A DNA stretch of 64,000 bases from Rubrivivax gelatinosus (GTDB lineage Bacteria > Pseudomonadota > Gammaproteobacteria > Burkholderiales > Burkholderiaceae_C), in contig NZ_SLXD01000013.1 of assembly GCF_004340905.1 (NCBI RefSeq), positions 1 to 64,000 on the forward strand, in the 5' to 3' direction. The notes under the pieces are model-generated. The model saw nothing but the letters and a program-made list of their open reading frames with translations, was not told the origin of the DNA and searched no databases. The position numbers were made by a program, and so were the translations under genes. Positions 55,357-63,671 of the stretch are shown piece after piece (position 1 is the first letter of the stretch; each line of letters starts with the position of its first letter).

Positions 55357-56466
55357 ATGATTGTTCTGAAGGCCGCCCAGGAAAAGTTGCTCGAGGCCCT
55401 CCAGTCGGTGGCCGGCATCGTCGAGCGGCGGCACACGCTGCCCATCCTGGCCAACGTGCTGCTGCGCAAGAACGGCCCGATCGTCGAGCTGACGACCAGC
55501 GACCTGGAGATCCAGGTGCGCACCAGCGCCGAGCTCGGCGGCGACGAAGGCCACTTCGCGACGACGGTGGGCGCACGCAAGCTGATCGACATCCTGCGCG
55601 CGCTGCCGGCCGAGCAGACCGTGACCCTGTCGTCGGCGCAGAACAAGCTGACGCTGGCCGGCGGCAAGAGCCGCTTCACGCTGCAGTCGCTGCCGGCCGA
55701 CGACTTCCCGCTGGTCAACGAGGCGGTCGACTTCGGCCCCACCTTCAGCGTGCCGCAGAAGACGCTGCGCCATCTGGTCAACCAGGTGCACTTCTCGATG
55801 GCGGTACACGACATCCGCTACTACCTCAACGGCATCCTGTTCATCGCCGAAGGCAAGACGCTGACGCTGGTGGCCACCGACGGCCACCGCCTGGCGCTGG
55901 CCCAGGGCACGCTGGAGACCGAGGTGCCCAACCGCCAGGAAGTCATCCTGCCGCGCAAGACGGTGCTGGAGCTGCAGCGCCTGCTGAAGGACGAGGAGAC
56001 GCCGATCGAGATGCGTTTTGCCGGCAACCAGGCCAAGTTCGCGTTCTCGGGGCTGGAGTTCGTCACCAAGCTGGTCGAAGGCAAGTTCCCCGACTACAAC
56101 CGCGTCATCCCGCGCAACCACCAGAACGCGCTCGTCGTCGGCCGCGCCGCGCTGCTGGGCAGCCTGCAGCGTGCCGCCATCCTGACGAGCGAGAAGTTCA
56201 AGGGCGTGCGCCTGAACCTCGAGCCCGGCGTGCTGCGCATCGCGTCGTCCAACGCCGAGCAGGAAGAGGCCAAGGAAGAGCTCGAGGTCGACTACGCCGG
56301 CGACAAGATCGAGATCGGCTTCAACGTCACCTACCTCATCGACGTGCTGGCCAACATGCAGCAGGAGATGGTGAAGATCGAGCTGCAGGACACCAACGCG
56401 AGCGCGCTGTTCACGGTGCCCGAGCAGACCGGCTTCAAGTACGTCGTGATGCCGATGCGCATCTGA
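55357..56466 (+). CDS. dnaN: DNA polymerase III beta sliding clamp
   Basis: A 369-residue clamp with three repeated domains. It starts MIVLKAAQEKLLEALQSVAGIVERRHTLPILANVLL and ends in the conserved VMPMRI. It encircles DNA and tethers polymerases. GAGGA lies 5 bp before the ATG at 55357; an upstream in-frame start is not supported. It follows dnaA in the standard order. Confidence 0.98.
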   Translation: MIVLKAAQEKLLEALQSVAGIVERRHTLPILANVLLRKNGPIVELTTSDLEIQVRTSAELGGDEGHFATTVGARKLIDILRALPAEQTVTLSSAQNKLTLAGGKSRFTLQSLPADDFPLVNEAVDFGPTFSVPQKTLRHLVNQVHFSMAVHDIRYYLNGILFIAEGKTLTLVATDGHRLALAQGTLETEVPNRQEVILPRKTVLELQRLLKDEETPIEMRFAGNQAKFAFSGLEFVTKLVEGKFPDYNRVIPRNHQNALVVGRAALLGSLQRAAILTSEKFKGVRLNLEPGVLRIASSNAEQEEAKEELEVDYAGDKIEIGFNVTYLIDVLANMQQEMVKIELQDTNASALFTVPEQTGFKYVVMPMRI

Positions 56467-56527
56467 GCGCCTGTCGGCGCTCGGATGCGGCATCGGCATT
56501 TCATGCCTTTCCCTGAGCACCCCCCTG

Positions 56528-56580
56528 CCCCCCGCCGAGCGGGGGGTTCTGACTTGTTGATGGTCCCGGTCTTTGGGACC
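56528..56580 (+). terminator. Two hairpins between dnaN and gyrB
   Basis: The first is a perfect CCCCCCGC-CGA-GCGGGGGG stem-loop (56528-56546) followed by TTCTGACTTGTT, a possible weak terminator for dnaN. The second is GGTCCC-ggtcttt-GGGACC (56562-56580), ending 17 bp before the gyrB ATG, where it might affect gyrB translation. Neither has a long T run. Confidence 0.5.
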
Positions 56581-56597
56581 GTCTTGCGAAAGCGCCC

Positions 56598-59087
56598 ATG
56601 AGCGATTCGAACCAAACCCCGCCGAGCGACTACGGCGCCAGCAGCATCCAGATCCTCGAAGGCCTGGAGGCGGTGCGCAAGCGGCCGGGCATGTACATCG
56701 GCGACACCTCCGACGGCACCGGCCTGCACCACCTGGTCTTCGAGGTCGTCGACAACTCCATCGACGAGGCGCTGGCCGGCTACTGCGACGACATCGTCGT
56801 CACCATCCACAGCGACAACTCGATCAGCGTCACCGACAACGGCCGCGGCATCCCGACCGGCGTCAAGATGGACGACAAGCACGAGCCCAAGCGCTCGGCT
56901 GCAGAGATCGCGCTGACCGAGCTGCACGCCGGCGGCAAGTTCAACCAGAACAGCTACAAGGTCTCGGGCGGCCTGCACGGCGTGGGCGTGTCCTGCGTCA
57001 ACGCGCTCTCCAAGTGGCTGCGCCTGACGGTGCGCCGCGACGGCAAGGTGCATCGCATCGAGTTCAAGCGCGGCTTTGCGCAGGACCGCGTCATCGAAGT
57101 GCGCGACGGCTTCGAGACCAGCCCGATGAAGATCGTCGGCGAGACCGACAAGCGCGGCACCGAAGTCCACTTCCTGCCCGACGACGAGATCTTCACCCAC
57201 GTCGACTTCCACTACGACGTGCTGGCCAAGCGCCTGCGCGAGCTCTCGTTCCTGAACAACGGCGTCAAGATCCGCCTCGTCGACGAGCGCAACGCGAAGG
57301 AGGACAACTTCGCCTTCGCCGGCGGCGTCAAGGGCTTCGTCGAGTTCATCAACCAGGGCAAGAAGATCCTGCACCCGAACGTCTTCCACGCCACCGGCGA
57401 CAAGCCCAGCGAGCAGGGCACGACGATCGGCGTCGAAGTGGCGATGCAGTGGAACGACGGCTACAACGAGAGCGTTCTCTGCTTCACCAACAACATCCCG
57501 CAGCGTGACGGCGGCACCCACCTGACCGGCCTGCGCGCGGCGATGACGCGTGTCATCAACAAGTACATCGAGGACAACGAGCTGGCCAAGAAGGCCAAGG
57601 TCGAGATCGCCGGCGACGACATGCGCGAAGGCCTGGCCTGCGTCGTCAGCGTCAAGGTGCCCGAGCCCAAGTTCTCCAGCCAGACCAAGGACAAGCTCGT
57701 CTCCAGCGAGGTGCGCGCACCGGTCGAGGACATCGTCGGCCGGCTGCTGGGCGACTGGCTGCTGGAGAACCCCAACGACGCCAAGATCATCTGCGGCAAG
57801 ATCGTCGACGCCGCGCGGGCACGCGAGGCCGCGCGCAAGGCGCGCGAGATGACGCGGCGCAAGGGCGTGCTCGACGGCGTGGGCCTGCCCGGCAAGCTGG
57901 CCGACTGCCAGGAGAAGGACCCGGCGCTGTGCGAGATCTACATCGTCGAGGGCGACTCCGCCGGCGGCAGCGCCAAGCAGGGGCGTGACCGCAAGTTCCA
58001 GGCGATCCTGCCGCTGCGCGGCAAGATCCTGAACGTCGAGAAGGCGCGCTACGAGAAGCTGCTGTCCTCGGACTCGATCGTCACGCTGATCACCGCGCTG
58101 GGCACCGGCATCGGGCCGGAGGACTTCAACGTCGCCAAGCTGCGCTACCACCGCATCATCATCATGACCGACGCGGACGTGGACGGCGCCCACATCCGCA
58201 CGCTGCTGCTGACCTTCTTCTACCGCCAGATGTCGGAGCTGGTGGAGCGCGGCCACATCTACATCGCCCAGCCGCCGCTGTACAAGGTCAAGCAGGGCAA
58301 GCACGAGCAGTACCTGAAGGACGGGCTGGAGCTCGACGCCTTCCTGCTGAAGGTGGCGCTGGAAGGCGCCGCGGTGCTGCCCGACGGCCTGGCCGAAGGC
58401 GGCCGCCCGGTGCTGCAGGGCGCGGCGCTGGAGCAGCTGGCGCGCAAGTACATCGTCGCCAACAACGTCGTCGAGCGCCTGGGCAACTGGATGGACCTGG
58501 AGGCGCTGCGCGCCATCGCCAACGGTCTGGAGCTGGACGTCGACACCGCCGAGGCCGCGCAGGCCAGCGCCGCGGCGCTGCAGGCGGCGCTGAAGGACGC
58601 GTCGGTGGAGTTCCACACCGACCCGCGCACCGACAAGCCGCTGCTGCGCATCGGCCGCCGCCACCACGGCAACGTCAAGGCCAGCGTGATCACGCAGGAG
58701 TTCCTGCACGGCGCCGACTACGCCGCGCTGGCCGAGGCCGGCCGCACCTTCAAGGGCCTGCTGGGCGAGAACGCCGTGGTGCGCCGCGGCGAAGGCGAGA
58801 AGCAGAAGGAGCAGAGCGTCGCCGACTTCCGCGCCGCGATGGACTGGCTGATGAACCAGGCCGAAGGCGCCGTCGCCCGCCAGCGCTACAAGGGCCTGGG
58901 CGAGATGAACCCCGAGCAGCTGTGGGAGACGACGATGGACCCGAACGTCCGCCGCCTGCTGCGCGTGCAGATCGAGGACGCCATCGAGGCCGACCGCGTC
59001 TTCACGATGCTGATGGGCGACGAGGTGGAGCCGCGGCGCGAGTTCATCGAGAGCAATGCGTTGCGGGCGGGGAATATCGACGTTTGA
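56598..59087 (+). CDS. gyrB: DNA gyrase subunit B
   Basis: An 829-residue GyrB. The GHKL ATPase start has YIGDTSDGTGLHHLVFEVVDNSIDEALAG and the lid GGLHGVGVSCVNALS. The Toprim domain has EGDSAGGSAKQGRD and DADVDGAHIRTLLLTF. The C-terminal end is QRYKGLGEMNPEQLWETTMDP. It supplies ATP-driven negative supercoiling with GyrA. A GyrB-typical insert lies in the Toprim region (about residues 570-740). No T-rich terminator follows; a hairpin and repeat region do. Confidence 0.98.
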   Translation: MSDSNQTPPSDYGASSIQILEGLEAVRKRPGMYIGDTSDGTGLHHLVFEVVDNSIDEALAGYCDDIVVTIHSDNSISVTDNGRGIPTGVKMDDKHEPKRSAAEIALTELHAGGKFNQNSYKVSGGLHGVGVSCVNALSKWLRLTVRRDGKVHRIEFKRGFAQDRVIEVRDGFETSPMKIVGETDKRGTEVHFLPDDEIFTHVDFHYDVLAKRLRELSFLNNGVKIRLVDERNAKEDNFAFAGGVKGFVEFINQGKKILHPNVFHATGDKPSEQGTTIGVEVAMQWNDGYNESVLCFTNNIPQRDGGTHLTGLRAAMTRVINKYIEDNELAKKAKVEIAGDDMREGLACVVSVKVPEPKFSSQTKDKLVSSEVRAPVEDIVGRLLGDWLLENPNDAKIICGKIVDAARAREAARKAREMTRRKGVLDGVGLPGKLADCQEKDPALCEIYIVEGDSAGGSAKQGRDRKFQAILPLRGKILNVEKARYEKLLSSDSIVTLITALGTGIGPEDFNVAKLRYHRIIIMTDADVDGAHIRTLLLTFFYRQMSELVERGHIYIAQPPLYKVKQGKHEQYLKDGLELDAFLLKVALEGAAVLPDGLAEGGRPVLQGAALEQLARKYIVANNVVERLGNWMDLEALRAIANGLELDVDTAEAAQASAAALQAALKDASVEFHTDPRTDKPLLRIGRRHHGNVKASVITQEFLHGADYAALAEAGRTFKGLLGENAVVRRGEGEKQKEQSVADFRAAMDWLMNQAEGAVARQRYKGLGEMNPEQLWETTMDPNVRRLLRVQIEDAIEADRVFTMLMGDEVEPRREFIESNALRAGNIDV

Positions 59088-59380
59088 GCGTCGGTGTTGT
59101 CGTAGGGCGCCAGAGTTTTTGCGACTGGCGCCACAAATACGCGACTGGCGGTCGAAGTCAGGGCGACTGGCCTACGGCCGGGCGTCTGTAGCTGGCGCCC
59201 GGACACCTTGCGGCATAGGCCTCGGCTGGACGACGACGGCAGGGCCCACCGGGAGCGCTAGCTGGCGGCGCACGGGTCCGTGGAGCCCGAGGCGCGATCG
59301 ACTCGAACCCGCTTTGAAGCGCGTAGCCGTGGCGTGTCTTGAGGGTTGTTCTCCCTCAGCCTGAGCGTTGTCGTAGAAGG
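59088..59380. repeat. Repeat-rich spacer after gyrB
   Basis: No gene is visible in these 293 bp. A perfect GGCGCCAG/CTGGCGCC inverted repeat (59106-59132) with an 11-nt loop follows the gyrB stop. GCGACTGG occurs three times on the same strand (59121, 59141, 59163), roughly every 20-22 bp, with looser TAGCTGGCG relatives at about 59189 and 59259. TGAGCG plus TTGTCGTAG occurs at the gyrB stop (59085-59105) and again at 59362-59376. A GAGGG-ttgttct-CCCTC hairpin lies at 59341-59357. Confidence 0.6.
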
Positions 59381-59466
59381 TGTCGATCGATGTGTCGACC
59401 AATATGTCGATACTCGGCCGCCAGATCGACATGTCCTGGCATCATGTCGATCGGACAAGCATGTCC
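59381..59466 (+). promoter_or_regulatory. TGTCGA repeat array upstream of the Fic gene
   Basis: TGTCGA starts at 59381, 59393 and 59405, exactly 12 bp apart, and again at 59445; its complement TCGACA starts at 59426. ATCGACATG (59425-59433) and CATGTCGAT (59443-59451) form a perfect 9-bp inverted repeat with a 9-nt spacer. GGACA-AGCA-TGTCC follows at 59453-59466. TCGACA also directly precedes the Fic ATG. This looks like a multi-site operator, plausibly for autoregulation through the Fic protein's C-terminal winged helix. Confidence 0.65.
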
Positions 59467-59502
59467 CTCAGATAGGTCGATTTCCGCGCCAGCGTTCGAC
59501 AC

Positions 59503-60597
59503 ATGACCTTCGACCCCGCCAAGCCCTACAACGAGCTGCCGGCACTTCCGCCGGTGGCGGACGTGGAGTCGCGGCCGGTTCTGAAGGCCTGCATCGCGGC
59601 GCGTGCCGCTGTCGCAGAACTCAAGGCGGCCGGGCGGCTGATCCCGAACCAAGGGGTGCTGATGAACTCCATCCCGCTGCTCGAAGCCCAGGCCAGCAGC
59701 GAGATCGAGAACATCGTCACCACCACGGATCAGATGTTCCTGTTCGACGGCGTCAACGAGGGCGAGGCGGATCCGGCAACCAAAGAGGCGCTGCGCTACC
59801 GGACCGCACTGTGGGAGGGGTATCAGGCGCTGAAGACTCGCCCCCTGTCGACGAACACCGCGGTGCAGATATGCCGCGCGATCAAGGGCGTCGACATGGA
59901 CATCCGCAGGACGCCTGGCACCACGCTGAGCAACGACCGCACCCGGCAAGTCATCTACACCCCGCCAGAGGGCGAGACCTTGTTGCGCGAGAAGCTGGCC
60001 AACTGGGAGCAGTGGATGCATGGCAGCTTGCCAGGCACGGCGGAGATCGACCCGCTGCTGCGCATGGCCGCCGGCCACTACCAGTTCGAGGCGATCCATC
60101 CGTTCTCCGACGGCAACGGCCGGACAGGACGGGTCATCAATCTGCTCTACCTGGTCGAGCAGGGCTTGCTCGACATCCCGGTGCTCTACCTGAGCCGCCA
60201 CATCCTCAGGAACAAGGCCGACTACTACAGCGGGCTGCAGGCCGTCACCGAGACCGGTGCCTGGGAGCCCTGGCTGCTGTACATGCTGGGCGGCGTGACG
60301 GAGACGGCACGCTGGACCATGAACAAGATCCTGGCCGTGCGCAGCCTGCTCGAGGAGACCACGGAGCGGATGCGGCGAGACGCCGGCCCCATCTACTCGC
60401 GCGAACTGGCGGAGCTGGTCTTCCTGCGGCCGTACTGCCGCATCACGCACGTCGTCGAGGCGGGGTTGGCCAAGCGCCAGACCGCGAGCGTCTACCTGAA
60501 GCAGCTCGCGGCGATCGGCATCCTGCGCGAGCACAAGATCGGTCGGGAGAAGATCTTTCTGAACCCGGCCTTCATCGATCTCCTGAAGCGCGACTGA
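59503..60597 (+). CDS. Class II self-inhibited Fic AMPylase
   Basis: A 364-residue Fic protein. The inhibitory helix motif S-x-x-x-E-N is SSEIEN at residues 65-70. The catalytic motif HPFSDGNGRTGR is at 199-210, with H199 as base. A C-terminal winged-helix region follows (about 295-360, with RQTASVYLKQLAAIGILRE). This order matches the SoFic group, which transfers AMP to target proteins when inhibition by the Glu is relieved. No antitoxin-like small gene is adjacent. It lies directly downstream of gyrB, and GyrB is a known target of other Fic toxins. Its codon use seems slightly less GC-biased than its neighbours. Confidence 0.92.
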   Translation: MTFDPAKPYNELPALPPVADVESRPVLKACIAARAAVAELKAAGRLIPNQGVLMNSIPLLEAQASSEIENIVTTTDQMFLFDGVNEGEADPATKEALRYRTALWEGYQALKTRPLSTNTAVQICRAIKGVDMDIRRTPGTTLSNDRTRQVIYTPPEGETLLREKLANWEQWMHGSLPGTAEIDPLLRMAAGHYQFEAIHPFSDGNGRTGRVINLLYLVEQGLLDIPVLYLSRHILRNKADYYSGLQAVTETGAWEPWLLYMLGGVTETARWTMNKILAVRSLLEETTERMRRDAGPIYSRELAELVFLRPYCRITHVVEAGLAKRQTASVYLKQLAAIGILREHKIGREKIFLNPAFIDLLKRD

Positions 60598-60642
60598 GTG
60601 GGCGAGAGCCAGGGCGGCAAGCAGCAATCCGATGAAAACCCG

Positions 60643-61371
60643 ATGAGCCAGACGACGCAACCCACCTCCGCCACCCGCCACGCCCTGGTCCTGTTCTCCG
60701 GCGGCCAGGACTCCACCGCCTGCCTGGCCTGGGCGCTGCAGCGCTATGCGCGGGTGGAGACGGTCGGCTTCGACTATGGCCAGCGCCACGCGATCGAGCT
60801 GACCCAGCGTCTGGTGGTGCTCGACGAGATCCGGCGCAGTTTTCCGCAGTGGTGCGACCGGCTGGGCGAGGACCACCTGCTGGACCTGAGCATCCTCGGC
60901 CAGATCAGCAGCACCGCGCTCACCGACGACCGCCAGATCGAACTGCAGGCCAACGGCCTGCCGAACACCTTCGTGCCCGGCCGCAACCTGCTGTTCCTGA
61001 CGCTGGCCGCCAGCCTGGCGTACCGGCGCGACATCGACGTGCTGGTCGGCGGCATGTGCGAGACCGACTTCTCCGGCTACCCCGACTGCCGCGACGACAC
61101 GATCAAGTCGCAGCAGGTCACGCTGGCGCTGGGCCTGGGCCAGCGCATGACGATCGAGACGCCGCTGATGTGGCTGGACAAGGCCGCCACCTGGGCGCTG
61201 GCCGAAGCGCTCGGCGGCCCGGCTCTGGTGGCGCTGACCGTGCAGCACACCCACACCTGCTACCTCGGCGAACGCGGCGAGCTGCACCCCTGGGGCCATG
61301 GCTGCGGACATTGCCCGGCCTGCGATCTCCGGCGACGCGGCTTCGAGGGCTACCGCGCGAAGATGCCCTGA
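60643..61371 (+). CDS. queC: 7-cyano-7-deazaguanine synthase QueC
   Basis: A 242-residue ATP-dependent enzyme that forms preQ0 on the queuosine pathway. PP-loop LFSGGQDSTACL, a central NTFVPGRNLLFLTLAASLA, GMCETDFSGYPDC and the zinc-binding CGHCPACDLRRRGF motif at the C-terminus are all present. ATG at 60643 is chosen; GTG at 60598 would add residues that are not family-like. It follows the Fic gene by 45 bp on the same strand, without other queuosine genes nearby. Confidence 0.97.
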   Translation: MSQTTQPTSATRHALVLFSGGQDSTACLAWALQRYARVETVGFDYGQRHAIELTQRLVVLDEIRRSFPQWCDRLGEDHLLDLSILGQISSTALTDDRQIELQANGLPNTFVPGRNLLFLTLAASLAYRRDIDVLVGGMCETDFSGYPDCRDDTIKSQQVTLALGLGQRMTIETPLMWLDKAATWALAEALGGPALVALTVQHTHTCYLGERGELHPWGHGCGHCPACDLRRRGFEGYRAKMP

Positions 61372-61514
61372 GGCCGCGGGGCCCCTGCCGCGGTTTCTTG
61401 TGGCGCGCCATCGCCCGCTCGGCCAACACCTCCGCTGGCCGCTTGCCGCTGCCACGCCCTGCAGGCACGATCTGCCACGCCGCACCCCCGCCGGCCTTCC
61501 TGAAGGAGCTTCGC

Positions 61515-62207
61515 ATGCGCCCGACACTCGTCCCCGAGCCGCTCTCCTTCGGCACGCGCGCCAGACGCTCCCTCGCGGCCTGGGCCTGTCTGGCGGCGCT
61601 GACGCCCGCGCTGGCGGCCGGGCCGCAGGCGTCGGCGCGTGCACCGGGCCTGTTCACGGTCTACAACCATCTCGCCGGCGAAACCTTCGTCAACTGGACG
61701 ACCTGCGGCAACAACGGCAGCGGCAACGGCTGCTGGGGATCGGGCCAGATCGGGCCCTTCGCCCACCCGTGCGCCGTGGTGCGCGTGGACGACCAGGTGA
61801 TCGTGGTCGACAGCGGCGACCCCGCCCGATCGCTCGGAGCCGCAGTCGTGGTCTACCAGGAGTCGAACGGCAGCACGCCGTCGGTGGACTTCCTCCGCCG
61901 GATCGTGCTGGAGGATCTTCCCGCCTCCACCACGGCGACCTGCCGGGCGGCGGCGGTACGCAACCAGCTCTACCTGGGCACCGATCAGTCCGTCCGCTAC
62001 CAGGTGGTCAACCTGCTCAACGACCGTGTGACGTCCGCCGACTTGTGCGGGAACCCGACCGACAACATCTCGTCGGACGGCGAGTACGTCATCGTGCAGC
62101 AGGGCAACTGCGCCGGCTTCTTCTCGCGCAGCGGGCTGCAGATCACGAACGGCACGTACGGCCAGGCGTTCTTCCCGAACGCCCACACGGCGGTCTCGCT
62201 TCCCTAG
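61515..62207 (+). CDS. Unrecognised secreted protein with six cysteines
   Basis: A 230-residue protein I do not recognise. AAGGAG lies 7 nt before the ATG. A signal peptide (basic TRARRSLAAW, then ACLAALTPALAAG) should be removed near residue 35. The mature part has six cysteines (CGNNGSGNGC, HPC, ATC, DLC, GNC), suggesting three disulfides, and an Asn/Gly-rich beta-type composition. No enzymatic motif, lipobox or sorting signal is evident. It lies alone between queC and the efflux genes, with a 143-bp leader lacking notable features. Confidence 0.8.
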   Translation: MRPTLVPEPLSFGTRARRSLAAWACLAALTPALAAGPQASARAPGLFTVYNHLAGETFVNWTTCGNNGSGNGCWGSGQIGPFAHPCAVVRVDDQVIVVDSGDPARSLGAAVVVYQESNGSTPSVDFLRRIVLEDLPASTTATCRAAAVRNQLYLGTDQSVRYQVVNLLNDRVTSADLCGNPTDNISSDGEYVIVQQGNCAGFFSRSGLQITNGTYGQAFFPNAHTAVSLP

Positions 62208-62235
62208 GCGGGCGTTCGACCGCCCGCCTGGCGGC

Positions 62236-63645
62236 TCACCCCGCCTCCCACCCGCCACCCAGCGCCCGGATCAGGCCCACCGCCCCCTGCAGCTGCGCCC
62301 CCTGCACCTGCACCGCCTGGCGCAGGCTGCGCAGTTCGCTGCGGCGGGCGTCCAGCAGGTCGAGCTGGCTGATCTGGCCGTTGCGGTAGCGCGCTTCCGA
62401 CAAGGCGGTGGCGCGGCGCGAGGACTGCACGGCCTGCGCCAGCGCGTCGGCCTGGCGCTGCAGCAGGCCCAGGCTGCCGAGCTGGTCCTCGACTTCGCGC
62501 AGCGCCGTCAGCACCTGCTGGCGGTAGCCGGCCAGCGCGACCTGGGCCTCGGCCGCAGCGCGGTCTTCCTGCGCCTGGCGGCGGCCACCGTCGAAGATCG
62601 GCAGCGACAGCAGCGTGCCGACCGACCACGCTCGCGCCGACCAGCGGAAGACGTCACCCAGGTCGGTCGAGGCCTGGCCGCCGCTGGCGGTCAGCGTCAG
62701 GTCGGGCAGCCAGGCCGACTGGGCGACACCCAGCCGCGCCTGCGCCGCCATCAGGCTGCGCTGCGCGGCGGCGACGTCGGGCCGGCGCGCCAGCACCGCG
62801 CTCGGCAGGCCGGCGGGCACGACCGGCGCACGCAGCGCCCATTCGGCATCCACGGCCTCGGCCAGGCGGAAGCCGCTGGCGGCTTCGCCCAGCAGCACGG
62901 CGAGCGCGTTCTCCTGCAGCGCGCGCTGGCGGTCCAGCGCCAAGGCGTCGGCCTCGGTGCTGGCGACTTCGGTGCGCAGCCGCTGCACGTCCAGCTCGCC
63001 CAGATCGCCGGCGGCCAGGCGGCGCTCGGACAGGCGCAGCGTGTCGCGGTAGGCGGCCAGCGTCTGGCGCACCAGGCGGCGCTCGGCGTCGCTCTCGCGC
63101 AGCGCGAAATAGGCCTGCGCGACCTGCGCCTGCACCATCAGCCGCGTGCTCTGCAGCAGCGCCTCGCTGGCCTGGGCGTCCAGCGCCTGGGCCTGGCTGG
63201 CGAGACCCAGGCGGCCGAAGACGTCCAGCTCCCAGGCGAGGTTGAGCCCGGCGGTGCCCAGGCTCACCGGCTGCGTCGTCACGCCGGGGTCGGTGGCGCG
63301 CGTCACGCCGGTGCTGGCGTCGACCTGCGGCCGGCGGCGGGCGTCGGCCTCGCGCAGCCCGGCTCGCGCCTGCTGCAGCCGCGCGGCGGCCACCTGCAGG
63401 TCGGTGTTGCGCTCCAGCGCCCGCGTCACCAGTTCGTCGAGCACCGGGTCGGCGAAGACCGCCCACCAGGTGCCGCGCTCGGCAGCGTCGGCCGGCGGCA
63501 CGACGGCCCACTGGCCTTCGGCCGGTGCCGTGCTCTTGAAGGCCGCCGGCGTGGCCGGCAGCGTCGACAGGTCGGGCGCCGGCGCAGTGGCGCAGCCGGC
63601 CAGCACCAGCGCGGCCAGCAGCGGCGTCATCGAAACAAGCTTCAT
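62236..63645 (-). CDS. Outer-membrane efflux lipoprotein (OprM/NodT family)
   Basis: A 469-residue TolC-like lipoprotein. Signal peptide and lipobox LAGC (Cys at about residue 18) are followed by two repeated outer-membrane-efflux domains with GTWWAVFADPVLDELVTRALERNTDLQVAAARLQQARA and RRPDVAAAQRSLMAAQARLGVA. It forms the exit duct of an RND pump. AAGGAG lies 6 nt before the ATG at 63643-63645. It is downstream of the partial RND transporter gene on the same strand. Confidence 0.94.
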   Translation of the reverse strand: MKLVSMTPLLAALVLAGCATAPAPDLSTLPATPAAFKSTAPAEGQWAVVPPADAAERGTWWAVFADPVLDELVTRALERNTDLQVAAARLQQARAGLREADARRRPQVDASTGVTRATDPGVTTQPVSLGTAGLNLAWELDVFGRLGLASQAQALDAQASEALLQSTRLMVQAQVAQAYFALRESDAERRLVRQTLAAYRDTLRLSERRLAAGDLGELDVQRLRTEVASTEADALALDRQRALQENALAVLLGEAASGFRLAEAVDAEWALRAPVVPAGLPSAVLARRPDVAAAQRSLMAAQARLGVAQSAWLPDLTLTASGGQASTDLGDVFRWSARAWSVGTLLSLPIFDGGRRQAQEDRAAAEAQVALAGYRQQVLTALREVEDQLGSLGLLQRQADALAQAVQSSRRATALSEARYRNGQISQLDLLDARRSELRSLRQAVQVQGAQLQGAVGLIRALGGGWEAG

Positions 63646-63671
63646 TGCGTTCTCCTTCGCGGGGCCGCGGC

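Noticed and set aside
53182..56520. Minus-strand open frame of more than 1,100 codons opposite dnaA and dnaN
   Set aside because: It mirrors the strong G/C third-position bias of dnaA-dnaN, is His/Gln/Arg/Val-rich with no domain, has no start signal and crosses the origin spacer.
59106..59466. Possible CRISPR array in the gyrB-fic spacer
   Set aside because: Repeats are only 6-9 bp, spacing is 12-22 bp and no cas genes are present; a protein-binding array is more likely.
59503..60597. Fic gene as half of a two-gene toxin-antitoxin pair
   Set aside because: The inhibitory S-x-x-x-E-N helix is inside the same protein and no small antitoxin gene is adjacent, so it is the self-contained class II type.
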